From positions 124,001-188,000 of the forward strand of contig CAZTNW010000003.1 in NCBI GenBank assembly GCA_964614945.1: 64,000 nucleotides of DNA. Direction: 5' to 3'. Numbering within the stretch: position 1 is the stretch's first letter; every line of letters starts with the position of its first letter. Made by a program: the position numbers and the translations under genes. Shown piece after piece: positions 15,880 to 25,087 of the stretch. The notes under the pieces are model-generated. The model did no database searches, had not been told where the DNA came from, and worked only from the letters and a program-made list of their open reading frames with translations. Source of the stretch: CAZTNW01 sp964614945 (GTDB taxonomy: Bacteria > Caldisericota > JANLFM01).

Positions 15880-18534
15880 TTATGCCTGCGTTGCTCTGGG
15901 GATTGTAAATTTTACTTTTGTGCCCTGGCCGACTGCCGACTCCAGCCAGATTTTTCCCCCATGGGCTTCCACCAAAGATTTTGAGAGGCTCAATCCTACC
16001 CCGGCCCCCCTGGTAACGATGTTCAAATCTGTTTGGCTGCGGAAGAATCTCTCGAAGATGCGGGGCAGTTCATCTTCAGGGATGCCCGGCCCGGAATCCC
16101 CTACTGAAAGCAGAACCGCATCCTGCTGATCATCGATGCGAATGAGCACGCTGCTGTTGGCAAAGGAGTACTTAATCGCATTGGAGAGCAAGTTAGTCAA
16201 AATTAAAATTAATCGTTCCCGATCAACCAGGATAGGATTTAAAGCTCCGCAGGGCTCTATCTCAATGGAGACATTCTTCTGCTTGGCTTCCGGTCCCAGA
16301 TTGGCCCTTACCTCCTCCGCAAGTCGAATGAGATCTTCCCGGCTTCGATGAAGTTCTAATCCTCCCTGGCTGACTTTGGAAGTCTCGAGCAGATTGTCGA
16401 CCAATCGTTTCAATCGGGCGTTCGAGCGAAGTAGGAGATCGTAATAGCTAAACAGAAGCCCCGCTTTATCCTTATCAGACCTTTCCACCATCTCCAGTGC
16501 AGCAGCAATCGAGGTAAGAGGGGTCCTCAATTCATGCGATACCGAGTAGAGAAAGTCCTCCCGTACTGTCTCCAGCTGTTTTATCCTCTCGATATCATTC
16601 TCCAGTTGATCCCTGGCCCTCAACTGCTCCTCGTACAGCCTTGCATTCTCCAGGGCAACGGAAATCTGGGCGGCCAACGTGTTCGCTAGAAGAAACTCCT
16701 GTTCGCCGAATTGATTCAGGCCCAGCTTTGAAAGCGTCAGAGCTCCCTGTGTTCGCTCTCCTACCCGTAATGGGACAGCGATGATTGATTCATCAATATA
16801 GGGAGTGCCATCGACATGCTTCGCGCGCGGGTCGTGCTCTGCATCGCCGCTCACCACAGGTAATCCTGTGGCTGCAGCCCATCCCGTAATTCCCTCTCCC
16901 CATTTCAAGGTGAGGTGGGGGGTGAGCTCTTCGTCGGCAAGCGGGTAATGTCCGGGCTCGTAGATGACTTCCGGCCGCAGTATCATCTGGCTCTCCTCCA
17001 ATAAATAAAGCCCCACGCTGTGACATCCGATCATTGTGCGGACTTCCTCGAGGATCTTCGACAGGTTTTGGCGCAGGTTGGTTTCTCCGGTTGAGATAGC
17101 AACTCCAGCGCGATTCAAAAGGGCCAGCATTTCCAGTTGATTTCGGGCATCGGTGTATAATCGAGCGTTCTCCAGGGCGATCGCGAGGGGATGAGCGACA
17201 TCCTGTAATAGCTCCAGATTCATCTCGCCTTTGGGCAGGGTCCTGGGGAAGGTAAGGATGACCATGCCGCGAAACTCTTCCTTGTAGTAGAGGGGAAAGG
17301 CCGCGTAAGAGACGACCTGCATTTCCCTCAACCACTTTTCCTCCGGGAATTCCCAAAGCAGGTTCAGTTCTTCTCTGATAAAGGCCTGCCTGCCCTCCGC
17401 AATTCTCTCGGCCAGAGAGCCCGGGAAAGGAAATATGGGCAACTGCTCGCCTTTCGGAGCAAGGGGCCGAATGATCATATTCTGTCGATCGAACTGAAAA
17501 AAGAAAATATCGGAGAATTGTAGGATGGGCCTTATCTTCTCTGCAAAAATCCTTGCAACACCAGTTGCATCGAGGGATACGGCCAGAGAACGGTCCAGCT
17601 CTCGCAGAAGGGAGATACGCTCCGCTTTTTTCTTTTCCTCCTCGTAGATCCGGGCATTCTCGATCGCCACCACGGCTTGGGAGGCTATAGATTTCATCAG
17701 GTCAAGGTCTGCGGAAGTAAATTTGTTCAAACCAAGACGCGAGAGCATGATCACCCCTCTAACCGTTCCCTCCATTTTTAAAGGCACGGCCATCAATGAC
17801 TCGTCGAGATGGGCCGTACCGGGGATATGGCTCACCCGTGGATCATTCTCTGCATCCCCCGTTATTGCCGCCTCTCCTTTTGCCGCTGCCCAACCCGTGA
17901 GTCCCTCCCCTATCCTGACGCTCAAGGCGGCGGCCAGGGAGAACGAATCCTCTTCCGGATACACTCCTTGATCGTATTTAATCGCCCAGGGAGTCAACGT
18001 CTCCTCATCCTTCCCCATGAGAAAGATAATCACTCCATGGCATTCTACCAGGCGCTTGACGGCCAGAACTATAGCCTCGAGGGTTCGCTGCAGGTCGAGG
18101 CCTTTGGCGATTTCTGAAGCGGTCTCTCCCACGAGCTGCAGATCCCTCATGCGGGCGGAAAGCTGAAGCCTGAGGCTCTCCATCTCATGGGTATCAACGG
18201 TATGGTCAAAGCCCAGAGCGGCGATTAAATCGTCTGTCGCGGACCATAAGAACCAACGGATGATCCTTTCTTCCCCGCAGGCCCGGCATCGCGTTGTTAA
18301 GTCCGGTGTTCTGCCGTTCTTCAGGAATGAAAGAGCCTGAACAAAACTTTCCTCTGAAAGGAAGAGCATATCAGCAGGATCGTGGGCTGAGAGATCCTGA
18401 TCCTTCAGACCGTGCAGCTCAAGAAGTGGAGGGGAGGAGAATTGCACCTTGCCGTCTCTTTCAAAAAGGCAAAAGAAAAACGGCAAAGAGCCCGCAAAAT
18501 GGAAGAAGAAAAGCGAATCCACATCCCTCTCCAT
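15880..18534 (-). CDS. Multi-GAF sensor histidine kinase
   Basis: An 884-residue cytosolic hybrid-free kinase. Order: PAS-like N-terminus (1-110), three GAF domains (about 130-300, 310-465, 470-640), a HisKA dimerisation domain with the phospho-accepting His at 667 (SVSHELRTP) and a HATPase domain (NLLSNAIKYS, GDSGPGIP, GAGVGLSLSKSLV). GAF1 and GAF3 share long near-identical stretches (GEGLTGWAAAKGE / GEGITGWAAATGL), a sign of duplication. No receiver domain or response-regulator gene is next to it. It lies directly upstream of the GGDEF gene, so it may set when c-di-GMP is made. AAGGAG precedes the ATG. Confidence 0.93.
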   Translation of the reverse strand: MERDVDSLFFFHFAGSLPFFFCLFERDGKVQFSSPPLLELHGLKDQDLSAHDPADMLFLSEESFVQALSFLKNGRTPDLTTRCRACGEERIIRWFLWSATDDLIAALGFDHTVDTHEMESLRLQLSARMRDLQLVGETASEIAKGLDLQRTLEAIVLAVKRLVECHGVIIFLMGKDEETLTPWAIKYDQGVYPEEDSFSLAAALSVRIGEGLTGWAAAKGEAAITGDAENDPRVSHIPGTAHLDESLMAVPLKMEGTVRGVIMLSRLGLNKFTSADLDLMKSIASQAVVAIENARIYEEEKKKAERISLLRELDRSLAVSLDATGVARIFAEKIRPILQFSDIFFFQFDRQNMIIRPLAPKGEQLPIFPFPGSLAERIAEGRQAFIREELNLLWEFPEEKWLREMQVVSYAAFPLYYKEEFRGMVILTFPRTLPKGEMNLELLQDVAHPLAIALENARLYTDARNQLEMLALLNRAGVAISTGETNLRQNLSKILEEVRTMIGCHSVGLYLLEESQMILRPEVIYEPGHYPLADEELTPHLTLKWGEGITGWAAATGLPVVSGDAEHDPRAKHVDGTPYIDESIIAVPLRVGERTQGALTLSKLGLNQFGEQEFLLANTLAAQISVALENARLYEEQLRARDQLENDIERIKQLETVREDFLYSVSHELRTPLTSIAAALEMVERSDKDKAGLLFSYYDLLLRSNARLKRLVDNLLETSKVSQGGLELHRSREDLIRLAEEVRANLGPEAKQKNVSIEIEPCGALNPILVDRERLILILTNLLSNAIKYSFANSSVLIRIDDQQDAVLLSVGDSGPGIPEDELPRIFERFFRSQTDLNIVTRGAGVGLSLSKSLVEAHGGKIWLESAVGQGTKVKFTIPRATQA

Positions 18535-18631
18535 TGAGTTCTATCTCCTTCGCCTATCTTAGCAGAAAAAGACAATGGGCGCCGATTTCAGAATCGACAC
18601 CTTGAATATATTGCAAGGGCGATGCCTGAAA

Positions 18632-20719
18632 TCAGCTCAGGAGGATACGAGCATCCACAACCAGAAGGCCTTTTTCATAGAGGAGAACAGGGTTGGCGTC
18701 GAGTTCTTTGATTTCCGGAAAGTCGACCACGAGTTGGGAAAGACGGGATAGGGCCTCAGCGAGTGCTTCAGCATCCCGCGGTTTCTCGCCCCGAACACCC
18801 TGGATCATCGGGTAACCCGCAATCTCCTTGAACATAGCCTGAGCCTCGAGCGGAGAAATAGGCGCTACTCTGAAAGTAACGTCTTTAAGGACTTCGACAA
18901 AGATACCACCCAGACCGAACATCACTGCCTGCTGGAATTGAGGATCCTTAATCGCGCCGAAGATGACCTCGGTTCCTCCACGGGGGGCCTGTTTCTGCAC
19001 GAGCAGACCAAGGATCTTGGCATTCGGATTATATTTCCTGGCATTATCCAGAATCTCAGCAAATGCAGCACGCACATCGTTCTCGTTATTGAGGTTGATC
19101 TTCACTCCCTTAGCGTCCGTTTTATGAAGGATGTCGGGGGAGGAAATCTTCAAAACCACAGGGTAGCCCAGTTGCTCGGCGGCTTTCACGGCTTCTGCTT
19201 CGTCCTCAGCCAGGATGCTCTCGGCTAGGGGCATGCCGTAAGCCTGGAAAATTTTACCGGCCTCGTATTCAGTGAGGGCCTTACGATTTTCCTTCCTCGA
19301 CTCATCCAGGATCTGGGTGACCTTCCCTTTGTCCACATCCAACCATGGCTGAGGCTGGGTTTTTCTGTACTCCAGATATCGTCCGTGCTGCCTCAGGGCG
19401 CCCAAGGCGCTCAAAGCATCATCCGGGTCAAAATAGCTGGGGACCCCTTTACTCTTCAGCCATTCGCCTGCCTTAAGGCAACGCTCGCCGCCGATCAAGG
19501 AAGCGACAACAGGCTTCGAGGCTCCTGCCTCAAGATAGGCCTGGTAGATACCTTCGGCGATATTCTGCGGGTCCGTGATCGAGGTCTCGCAATAGAGGAC
19601 AGCTGCTCCATCTGTCCAGGGGTGTTTGAGTGCGTCCACGAGACATCCCTGGTACCACGGTCTGTCAGCCATGCCTGTCATGTCCACAGGGTTCCGCGGG
19701 CTGCCGAAATCAGGCATCCATTTGCGGAACTGCTCCTTCAAATCGTCCGGCGGATCCAAAAGGGGTACTCCGTGACGCTCCGCCGCGTCAGTAGCTAAAA
19801 CTCCGGCTCCGCCCCCATTCGTAATCACCGCTACGTGTTCGCCAAGTAAGGGACGCATCATCGAGAGGGCAATCGAGCGCACGAAAAGCTCATCCAGAGT
19901 CAGAGCGGTGACAACCCCGTATTGTTTGAAGGCGGCCTGGTAAATTCGATTTGAGCCGGCGAGAGATCCTGTGTGCGAAGCCGTGGCAAGTTCTCCGCGT
20001 TTGGAAACGCCGGCCTTCAAGGCAATAATGGGTTTCTTGCTTTTCTGCGCTTCCCGTAAGAACTTGCGTCCATCGCGTAAACCCTCGATGTAGAGGCTGA
20101 TAGCGGTTGTGTGTGGGTCCTCATTCAGTGCCTCCACGAAATCGGCAATGTCTAGATCCGCCATGTTACCGATAGAGATCATGTGGGAGATTCCAATCTT
20201 GTTAATCCAGGTCATGCCGTCCAGCGCTATCAGAAGAGCTCCGCTTTGAGAGACGAGCGCTATTGATCCTGGGTATGGCAGATAAGGTCCGAAAGAGGCA
20301 TTACATTTCGCCGGATTATTTAAGATTCCCACGATATTGGGCCCCACGACCGACATTCCGTAACGGTGAGCCGCCTCTACCAGTTGATTTTCTAGGTCTT
20401 TCCTGCCAACCTCGCCGAATCCGGAAGTGATAACGGCGGCTACCTTCACTCCTTTTTGCCCGGCACTTTCCACAGCCTGAATGGCCAGCTCCGCTGGAAC
20501 TGTTATCACCGCCAGATCTACTTCTCCGGGGATGTCCGTGGCGGACTTATAGCATTTCAGGCTGAGGATTTCATCAGCATTCGGGTTCACGGGGTAAATA
20601 GCCCCTTTAAATTTCGAGTCGATCAGCCCCTTTACTACCATATAGCCAATTGAGCCGGCTTTCCTTGATGCGCCGATGATGGCTATCGAACGCGGCTGTA
20701 ACAGAGCTTTCAAATCCAT
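18632..20719 (-). CDS. ADP-forming acetate/acyl-CoA ligase (fused alpha-beta)
   Basis: Converts acyl-CoA + ADP + Pi to acid + CoA + ATP, a substrate-level phosphorylation step in amino-acid and sugar fermenters. The 695-residue chain has a CoA-binding Rossmann domain (IIGASRKAGSIGYMVVKGL), succinyl-CoA-ligase-like domains with the likely phosphorylated His in SHTGSLAGSN, and a C-terminal ATP-grasp domain (YPVVLKISSPDILHKTDAKGV). Alpha and beta parts are fused as in many bacteria. The same architecture occurs in protein acetyltransferases of the Pat family, but no GNAT domain is attached here. GGAG precedes the ATG. It has a good promoter about 50 nt upstream. Confidence 0.92.
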   Translation of the reverse strand: MDLKALLQPRSIAIIGASRKAGSIGYMVVKGLIDSKFKGAIYPVNPNADEILSLKCYKSATDIPGEVDLAVITVPAELAIQAVESAGQKGVKVAAVITSGFGEVGRKDLENQLVEAAHRYGMSVVGPNIVGILNNPAKCNASFGPYLPYPGSIALVSQSGALLIALDGMTWINKIGISHMISIGNMADLDIADFVEALNEDPHTTAISLYIEGLRDGRKFLREAQKSKKPIIALKAGVSKRGELATASHTGSLAGSNRIYQAAFKQYGVVTALTLDELFVRSIALSMMRPLLGEHVAVITNGGGAGVLATDAAERHGVPLLDPPDDLKEQFRKWMPDFGSPRNPVDMTGMADRPWYQGCLVDALKHPWTDGAAVLYCETSITDPQNIAEGIYQAYLEAGASKPVVASLIGGERCLKAGEWLKSKGVPSYFDPDDALSALGALRQHGRYLEYRKTQPQPWLDVDKGKVTQILDESRKENRKALTEYEAGKIFQAYGMPLAESILAEDEAEAVKAAEQLGYPVVLKISSPDILHKTDAKGVKINLNNENDVRAAFAEILDNARKYNPNAKILGLLVQKQAPRGGTEVIFGAIKDPQFQQAVMFGLGGIFVEVLKDVTFRVAPISPLEAQAMFKEIAGYPMIQGVRGEKPRDAEALAEALSRLSQLVVDFPEIKELDANPVLLYEKGLLVVDARILLS

Positions 20720-20772
20720 TGGGTCTCATCTCCATGAAATATTTTTTAACGCATTCCGACCAAATCCTTATT

Positions 20773-20801
20773 ATTATAGTAGAGACTTTCTTTTTGGGTA
20801 A
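20773..20801 (-). promoter_or_regulatory. Promoter of the ADP-forming acyl-CoA ligase gene
   Basis: TATAAT (20773-20778, minus strand) with TTACCC 17 bp upstream. The predicted 5' leader is about 45 nt and contains the GGAG ribosome site. It sits back to back with the MocR gene promoter. Confidence 0.55.
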
Positions 20802-20823
20802 GGAATCTTTCGACCTCAGCCTA

Positions 20824-20852
20824 TTGACAAAAAGGTAGCTGTGTATTTAATT
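20824..20852 (+). promoter_or_regulatory. Leaderless promoter of the MocR regulator gene (TTGACA-17 bp-TTAATT)
   Basis: A consensus TTGACA (20824-20829) with a 17-bp spacer leads to TTAATT (20847-20852), 8 nt before the ATG. No Shine-Dalgarno is present. The whole promoter overlaps the likely operator of an autoregulated GntR-type protein. Confidence 0.6.
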
Positions 20853-20860
20853 GAATTAAG

Positions 20861-22360
20861 ATGTCAAATTGGTTAAATGACACTCGCTTGGACTGGTCAA
20901 AAGAGGCTGCTCCGCTCTACCAACAGCTGGCCGAATATCTTTTGAATTTAATCCAATCAGGGAGAATCAAGGCTGGATCCAAACTTCCTCCTGTGCGCGA
21001 ATTGGCGAAAATGTTTGGTGTCAATAGGGGAACGGTCCTGACCGCTTACCGAAAGTTGTCTGAGTTAGGCTATCTGCAAATGCACGTCGGGCAGGGAACA
21101 AAAGTCAAGGAGGCAATGCAAACCCCCTCTTCCTCCCGTGATCCGAGATCCGAGATCTCCAGCCGAGCACAGAGTCTTTCTTCTTTACAACCCACTCCCG
21201 GATTGATCCGCAATCTCTACTCCGAACTCTCCTTCGCCTCAGCGACTCCTGCAAAAGAGGCTATCCCTTCTGAAGTTCTGCTCAAATCCATCCAGGTTGT
21301 GCTACAGCGGCAAGGTGAATCACTCCTTTCCTATGGCCCGGTCTACGGAGAAACAAGCTTCCGCCAGGCTGTCGCCCAATACATGAAAATTTTCCGCCTG
21401 AACATCAATTCCGACTGGATTCTGCCTATCAACGGGTGCACCCAGGCCTGGGATCTTGTGGCAAAATTGCTTCTCAATCCTAACGACCTCGTTCTGCTCG
21501 AGGAACCCGGATATAGTGGCCCATTTCAGGCGCTCTCCCTCCTGCCCCTCACCGTCGACTTCCTACCTATGCAGAAAGACGGGGTGAACATTGAAGCCCT
21601 TCAGGCGATGATCTCGCAGGGAAGGATCCCGCGCTTGGTGTGCTTGAATCCCGATTTTCAGAGCCCTACGGGGTCGGTGCTCTCGCTGGAAAAACGGCAG
21701 GTACTTGCGCGGATGGCCCGCCAACACCATTTTTTCATCCTGGAGGATGCTGTCTTTTCCGAGCTCTATTACGACCAGGAGCATCCCTATCCCCCCATTG
21801 CTTCTCTTGCTCCCGACAGAGTAATATTGGCAGTTAGTTTTTCCAAAACATTGGCCCCCGGCCTTCGCCTGGGCACGCTCATATCCCATCCCGTTCTGAT
21901 CGAGCACATCGGTCAGATTAAAAAAAGCACCGACTATCATGCCAATTCAATATCCCAGGAGATAGTGCATGAGCTTATGAGAAACGGCTTATGGATCGAG
22001 CATCTGGAGAAAATCAGGAACCTCTACCGGCGCAAAAGAGATATCACCCAGGAAGCACTGCAGTCCTCAATGCCCGAACAGGTTCGCTGGGAGATTCCCC
22101 TGGGCGGTTTCTTTTTCTGGCTGGAATTACCGCAGGAGATAGATTCCCGGGAACTTCTTTTCTTTACGGCGCAGAAAAAGGTCTCCTTCACCCCGGGGGT
22201 TTTATTTTCCAGACAGGGTGGCTACCGCTCCTTCCTCAGGCTCTCCTTCTCCGCCCTGAAGTACAAGCAAATCGTTACCGGCATTAAGATCCTGGCCGAG
22301 TCTATCAAGGAGCTGAATCGTCAGGCGCGTGCTAACGTCCCGCACTACGCACTGATTTAA
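20861..22360 (+). CDS. MocR/PdxR-type GntR regulator with aminotransferase-fold domain
   Basis: A 499-residue transcription regulator. The N-terminal 80 residues form a GntR winged helix (LYQQLAEYLLNLIQSGRIKAG, PPVRELAKMFGVNRGTVLTAYRKL); after a linker of about 50 residues comes a fold-type I PLP domain with GYSGPFQALSLL, NPDFQSPTG and the PLP lysine K329 (VSFSKTLAPGLRLG). Such proteins sense PLP or amino-compound adducts and usually act on a divergent or downstream target. The next gene, 17 nt away, is an ECF transporter S-component, which is the likely target. The start has no ribosome site. Confidence 0.92.
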   Translation: MSNWLNDTRLDWSKEAAPLYQQLAEYLLNLIQSGRIKAGSKLPPVRELAKMFGVNRGTVLTAYRKLSELGYLQMHVGQGTKVKEAMQTPSSSRDPRSEISSRAQSLSSLQPTPGLIRNLYSELSFASATPAKEAIPSEVLLKSIQVVLQRQGESLLSYGPVYGETSFRQAVAQYMKIFRLNINSDWILPINGCTQAWDLVAKLLLNPNDLVLLEEPGYSGPFQALSLLPLTVDFLPMQKDGVNIEALQAMISQGRIPRLVCLNPDFQSPTGSVLSLEKRQVLARMARQHHFFILEDAVFSELYYDQEHPYPPIASLAPDRVILAVSFSKTLAPGLRLGTLISHPVLIEHIGQIKKSTDYHANSISQEIVHELMRNGLWIEHLEKIRNLYRRKRDITQEALQSSMPEQVRWEIPLGGFFFWLELPQEIDSRELLFFTAQKKVSFTPGVLFSRQGGYRSFLRLSFSALKYKQIVTGIKILAESIKELNRQARANVPHYALI

Positions 22361-22377
22361 TAAATGGAGGGAGATAG

Positions 22378-22908
22378 ATGAACAAAAATCAGGCAATCCC
22401 AAAAATCACCACGAGAGAGATCGCCCTGGTCGCCGTACTGGCTGCCTTAACCTTCCTCGGGACACTGATCCACGTTCGCACTAGCCCGTCCAGCTATTTT
22501 AATTTAAGCGAGGTGATAGTTTACGCGAGCGCCCTGCTTTTCGGGGGAACGATCGGCGGACTCGCCGGGGGTATAGGAGCAGGATTAGCGGACATCGTCC
22601 TCGGCGCCGCTCTTCCCTGGGCTCCCATAAGTTTCGTTATCAAGGCCCTGGAAGGTTTGATCGTGGGTCTCATCTCAAAGCTACCCTGGAAAAATCGCCT
22701 GCTCGGAGATTTTCTCTCCTGTCTGACAGCCATCCCCCTGATGGTGGGAAGCTACGTCATGGCCACGGGTTTTATTTATGGCTGGCCGGCGGCTCTGATC
22801 GAATTCTACACCGATATAGTCCAGGCTCCTGTTGGGTTGCTTCTCGCCCTTCCCCTGGTCTACTCCCTGCGGAAAACGAGCTATTTTGGGGCGAAAAAAG
22901 ATGAGTGA
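22378..22908 (+). CDS. ECF transporter S (substrate-binding) component
   Basis: A 176-residue integral membrane protein with about six helices. The Ala/Gly-rich N-terminal helix (REIALVAVLAALTFLG) and the GGLAGGIGAGLADIVLG / APISFVIKALEGLIVGLIS blocks are typical of S-components of energy-coupling-factor vitamin importers. The EcfA/EcfT module is not in the window. Because a MocR/PdxR-like regulator directly precedes it, a B6 vitamer or a related amino compound is the best guess for the substrate, but this is inference. GGAGGG precedes the ATG. Confidence 0.85.
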   Translation: MNKNQAIPKITTREIALVAVLAALTFLGTLIHVRTSPSSYFNLSEVIVYASALLFGGTIGGLAGGIGAGLADIVLGAALPWAPISFVIKALEGLIVGLISKLPWKNRLLGDFLSCLTAIPLMVGSYVMATGFIYGWPAALIEFYTDIVQAPVGLLLALPLVYSLRKTSYFGAKKDE

Positions 22909-23458
22909 CTGGAAGGAGTGCCTGGAGAACTGGATGTTCCTGCTCCACCCCAACCCGACCTCGCTCCTCACTGCGAGCTGTAGGGAGAGGGAAACTATCA
23001 CTCCTATCGCCTGGTTGATGCCTCTCTCGGGGGATCCACCCCTCGTTGCCCTGGCCCTCAAGGAGACGAGGTTCTCCTACCAGCTGATCAAAGAAGCCAG
23101 GGCTTTCGCCCTGAACATTCCTTTCTTCGAAGATGCGGAGAAAGTCTGGGCGTGCGGTATCAGCTCAGGGCGCAATAGGGATAAATTCGCCCTGACCGGT
23201 TTCACCAGGCTTCCCGCCCAGACAATAAAGGCGCCTGTGATCGCTGAAAGCGCTGCTTACCTCGAATGTGTCCTACACCGTGACCAGGTTTTCGGCGATC
23301 ACCATTTAATCGTGGGCGGGGTCGGGGCAGCCAGGGTCAGGGCGGAGCTTTTCTCGGATCGCTTCTTAGATGGATTCAAACCCTGCCTGCACCTGCGAAA
23401 GAACCTCTTCCTGACCGTGGACTGGTCGGAGCTTTCCAGAACCCAACCTGCAGACTGA
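22901..23458 (+). CDS. Flavin reductase family protein (FMN-binding split barrel)
   Basis: A 185-residue FMN-binding split-barrel protein. Features are NPTSLLTASCRERETITPIAW, PLVALALKETRFSYQLIKEA, FALNIPF and the late AYLECVLHRDQVFGDHHLIVGGV segment, which matches the NADH:FMN oxidoreductase-like family. ATG 22901 overlaps the last 8 nt of the S-component gene and is preferred because upstream codons duplicate that gene in another frame. Third gene of the MocR operon, so it may process or reduce the imported compound. Confidence 0.85.
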   Translation: MSDWKECLENWMFLLHPNPTSLLTASCRERETITPIAWLMPLSGDPPLVALALKETRFSYQLIKEARAFALNIPFFEDAEKVWACGISSGRNRDKFALTGFTRLPAQTIKAPVIAESAAYLECVLHRDQVFGDHHLIVGGVGAARVRAELFSDRFLDGFKPCLHLRKNLFLTVDWSELSRTQPAD

Positions 23459-23459
23459 G

Positions 23460-23482
23460 GCATCGGGTCCAAAACCCGATGC
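23460..23482. terminator. Hairpin between convergent genes (no U-tract)
   Basis: GCATCGGGT and ACCCGATGC pair over 9 bp with a CCAAA loop, right after the flavin reductase stop and upstream of the end of the TrmH gene. It lacks a U-run in either orientation, so termination efficiency is uncertain. Confidence 0.4.
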
Positions 23483-23509
23483 GGGGAAGTAAACGAATCC
23501 AGCGCATAT

Positions 23510-24283
23510 TCAAATTTTAGATCGGTGTGCACTTGGGCTATGTTCCCGCGAGGGAAATATCTTCAGAGCCGAAGGCATATGCGCCTGGTAGAGAGTTACA
23601 GCCACAGCTGCGGGCAAGCTGAGAGAATCCACCTCATGCGAGAGGAAGGGGATCCGAAGGGAGCTACCACTGGCGAGGATTTCCGGAGGGAGTCCCGCTC
23701 CTTCATTTCCGAATACCAGGCCGTAAGGGGATTGAAAACAAACCTGACGTAAGTCCTCCCTACCTTTCGGGGAGAAAAGATAAACAGGAATGGAAATATG
23801 CTTGCGCCAGGAGGAGTAGCTCTCAAAATATTCATGGGAGATACGAAAGCTCGCTCCCATCGAGGCCCGCAGCGTCTTGGGATGAAAGAAATCGGCTGCC
23901 GGACGGATGATGGCAAGTTGATCATAACCGAAGGCAGCCATGGCCCGGATAATGGTCCCCAGGTTCCCCATGTCGTCTGGATTTACGAGGACCACCTGGT
24001 TCCTCTGAGGATTTATTTTCCCCGGGTATTTCCGGAAGAATGCCAGGGCGTGAATGTCTTCTTTAGAAGATAGCCTCCGAATGAGCAGGTCGTCCACACG
24101 GTGGGGAATGGCCAGAGATGAGCAAGATTCCACAATTTTCCGCACGCCCGGGCTCTTCAGCGCGAGAGGGGAGAGAATTATTTCCAGCACCAGCAAGGGG
24201 CGATGTCGAAGCAATTCAAGCGTAGGCGCGACACCGAGAGTGTAGGAGTAGTCTGCCTTCTTATCGTAGCGCTTCCATTTCAT
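23510..24283 (-). CDS. TrmH/SpoU family RNA 2'-O-methyltransferase
   Basis: A 257-residue SPOUT methyltransferase that modifies tRNA or rRNA 2'-OH. Trefoil-knot motifs are all present: motif 1 NPDDMGNLGTIIRAMAAFG, motif 2 LVFGNEGAGLPPEIL, motif 3 LRIPFLSHEVDSLSLPAAVAV (the usual SLNVSVA is SLSLPAA). A substrate-binding N-terminal extension of about 110 residues is seen. ATG 24283 is used; a longer frame would run through the upstream tRNA-His gene. The target nucleotide cannot be told. Confidence 0.85.
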   Translation of the reverse strand: MKWKRYDKKADYSYTLGVAPTLELLRHRPLLVLEIILSPLALKSPGVRKIVESCSSLAIPHRVDDLLIRRLSSKEDIHALAFFRKYPGKINPQRNQVVLVNPDDMGNLGTIIRAMAAFGYDQLAIIRPAADFFHPKTLRASMGASFRISHEYFESYSSWRKHISIPVYLFSPKGREDLRQVCFQSPYGLVFGNEGAGLPPEILASGSSLRIPFLSHEVDSLSLPAAVAVTLYQAHMPSALKIFPSREHSPSAHRSKI

Positions 24284-24297
24284 ATCTGGATTAGAAA

Positions 24298-24375
24298 TGG
24301 GGTGGCTGAGGGGACTTGAACCCCCAACACCTGGATCCACAGTCCAGCGCTCTAACCAGTTGAGCTACAGCCACC
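24298..24375 (-). tRNA. tRNA-His (anticodon GTG)
   Basis: A full cloverleaf with anticodon loop CTGTGGA (GTG on + positions 24338-24340). It has the extra 5' G-1 opposite C73 typical of tRNA-His, and the CCA end is encoded in the DNA (24298-24300). It lies just upstream of the TrmH gene in the same direction. Confidence 0.97.
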
Positions 24376-24418
24376 GTTCAGGCAATTTTATCATGCCTCC
24401 ATCGTCCTGTCACAGGTT

Positions 24419-25015
24419 TCAGGCTCTTCGCGTGGCCAGAGAAACGACGCCGGCAACAATATCCAGGGCGCCAGCGACGATCAGAAGTATCAGCCCGACA
24501 CCGAAACTGGCGGTCAAGCCCTGCCCGATGAGGTCACTGAGAGAAATGTATGCCCCCTGGATGAAGATGCTCGGAGCATACATTACAAGGACCCACCAAA
24601 CGACGCCGGCAACAATATAGGCCACGCCGTCACTGAAATACCACCAGCGCCTCCATAATCCCTTGCCTTTGGTGATGATGCGAAAAATGGCCCAGAGGAG
24701 TTCCACAAACCCGGCTATTGCCATGACCAGCGGGATCACAAAAAGCCACCACTGTACCCCGCCCTCTTGAATAATCTGCAGCGGGCTGATTCCTATTGAG
24801 TTGGCGTTAGCGAAACCAAGCACTACCCAGGGTATAAAAAAGCTTACGATCACCAGAATATCGGCCAGGATGAGGATAAAATCCGCAATGGGATTATATG
24901 AAGATGCCCTAACGCTAACCCCTGCTTTCATTGCCGCCGTATCAAGCTGGACACCGCAATTGGGGCAAAATGTACCCTGTGCAGGCAATTCCTTCCCGCA
25001 ATTCTTACAATACAT
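24419..25015 (-). CDS. Zinc-ribbon membrane protein
   Basis: A 198-residue protein that starts with a zinc ribbon (CKNCGKELPAQGTFCPNCG) and continues as four hydrophobic helices (DFILILADILVIVSFFIPWV and three more). The ribbon faces the cytosol if the N-terminus is inside. This arrangement is common in unknown membrane proteins. It belongs to a cluster with DUF2007 and another zinc-ribbon membrane protein, so a shared envelope or stress role is possible but not shown. AAGGAGG precedes the ATG. Confidence 0.75.
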   Translation of the reverse strand: MYCKNCGKELPAQGTFCPNCGVQLDTAAMKAGVSVRASSYNPIADFILILADILVIVSFFIPWVVLGFANANSIGISPLQIIQEGGVQWWLFVIPLVMAIAGFVELLWAIFRIITKGKGLWRRWWYFSDGVAYIVAGVVWWVLVMYAPSIFIQGAYISLSDLIGQGLTASFGVGLILLIVAGALDIVAGVVSLATRRA

Positions 25016-25087
25016 CGGAACCTCCTTTTCTTGATACTGCTTCTCGGCCGCAACTGTTATCCATCGCGCGACCGAAGGGCTATCCGC

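Noticed and set aside
24284..24340. N-terminal extension of the TrmH gene
   Set aside because: It translates the tRNA-His gene.
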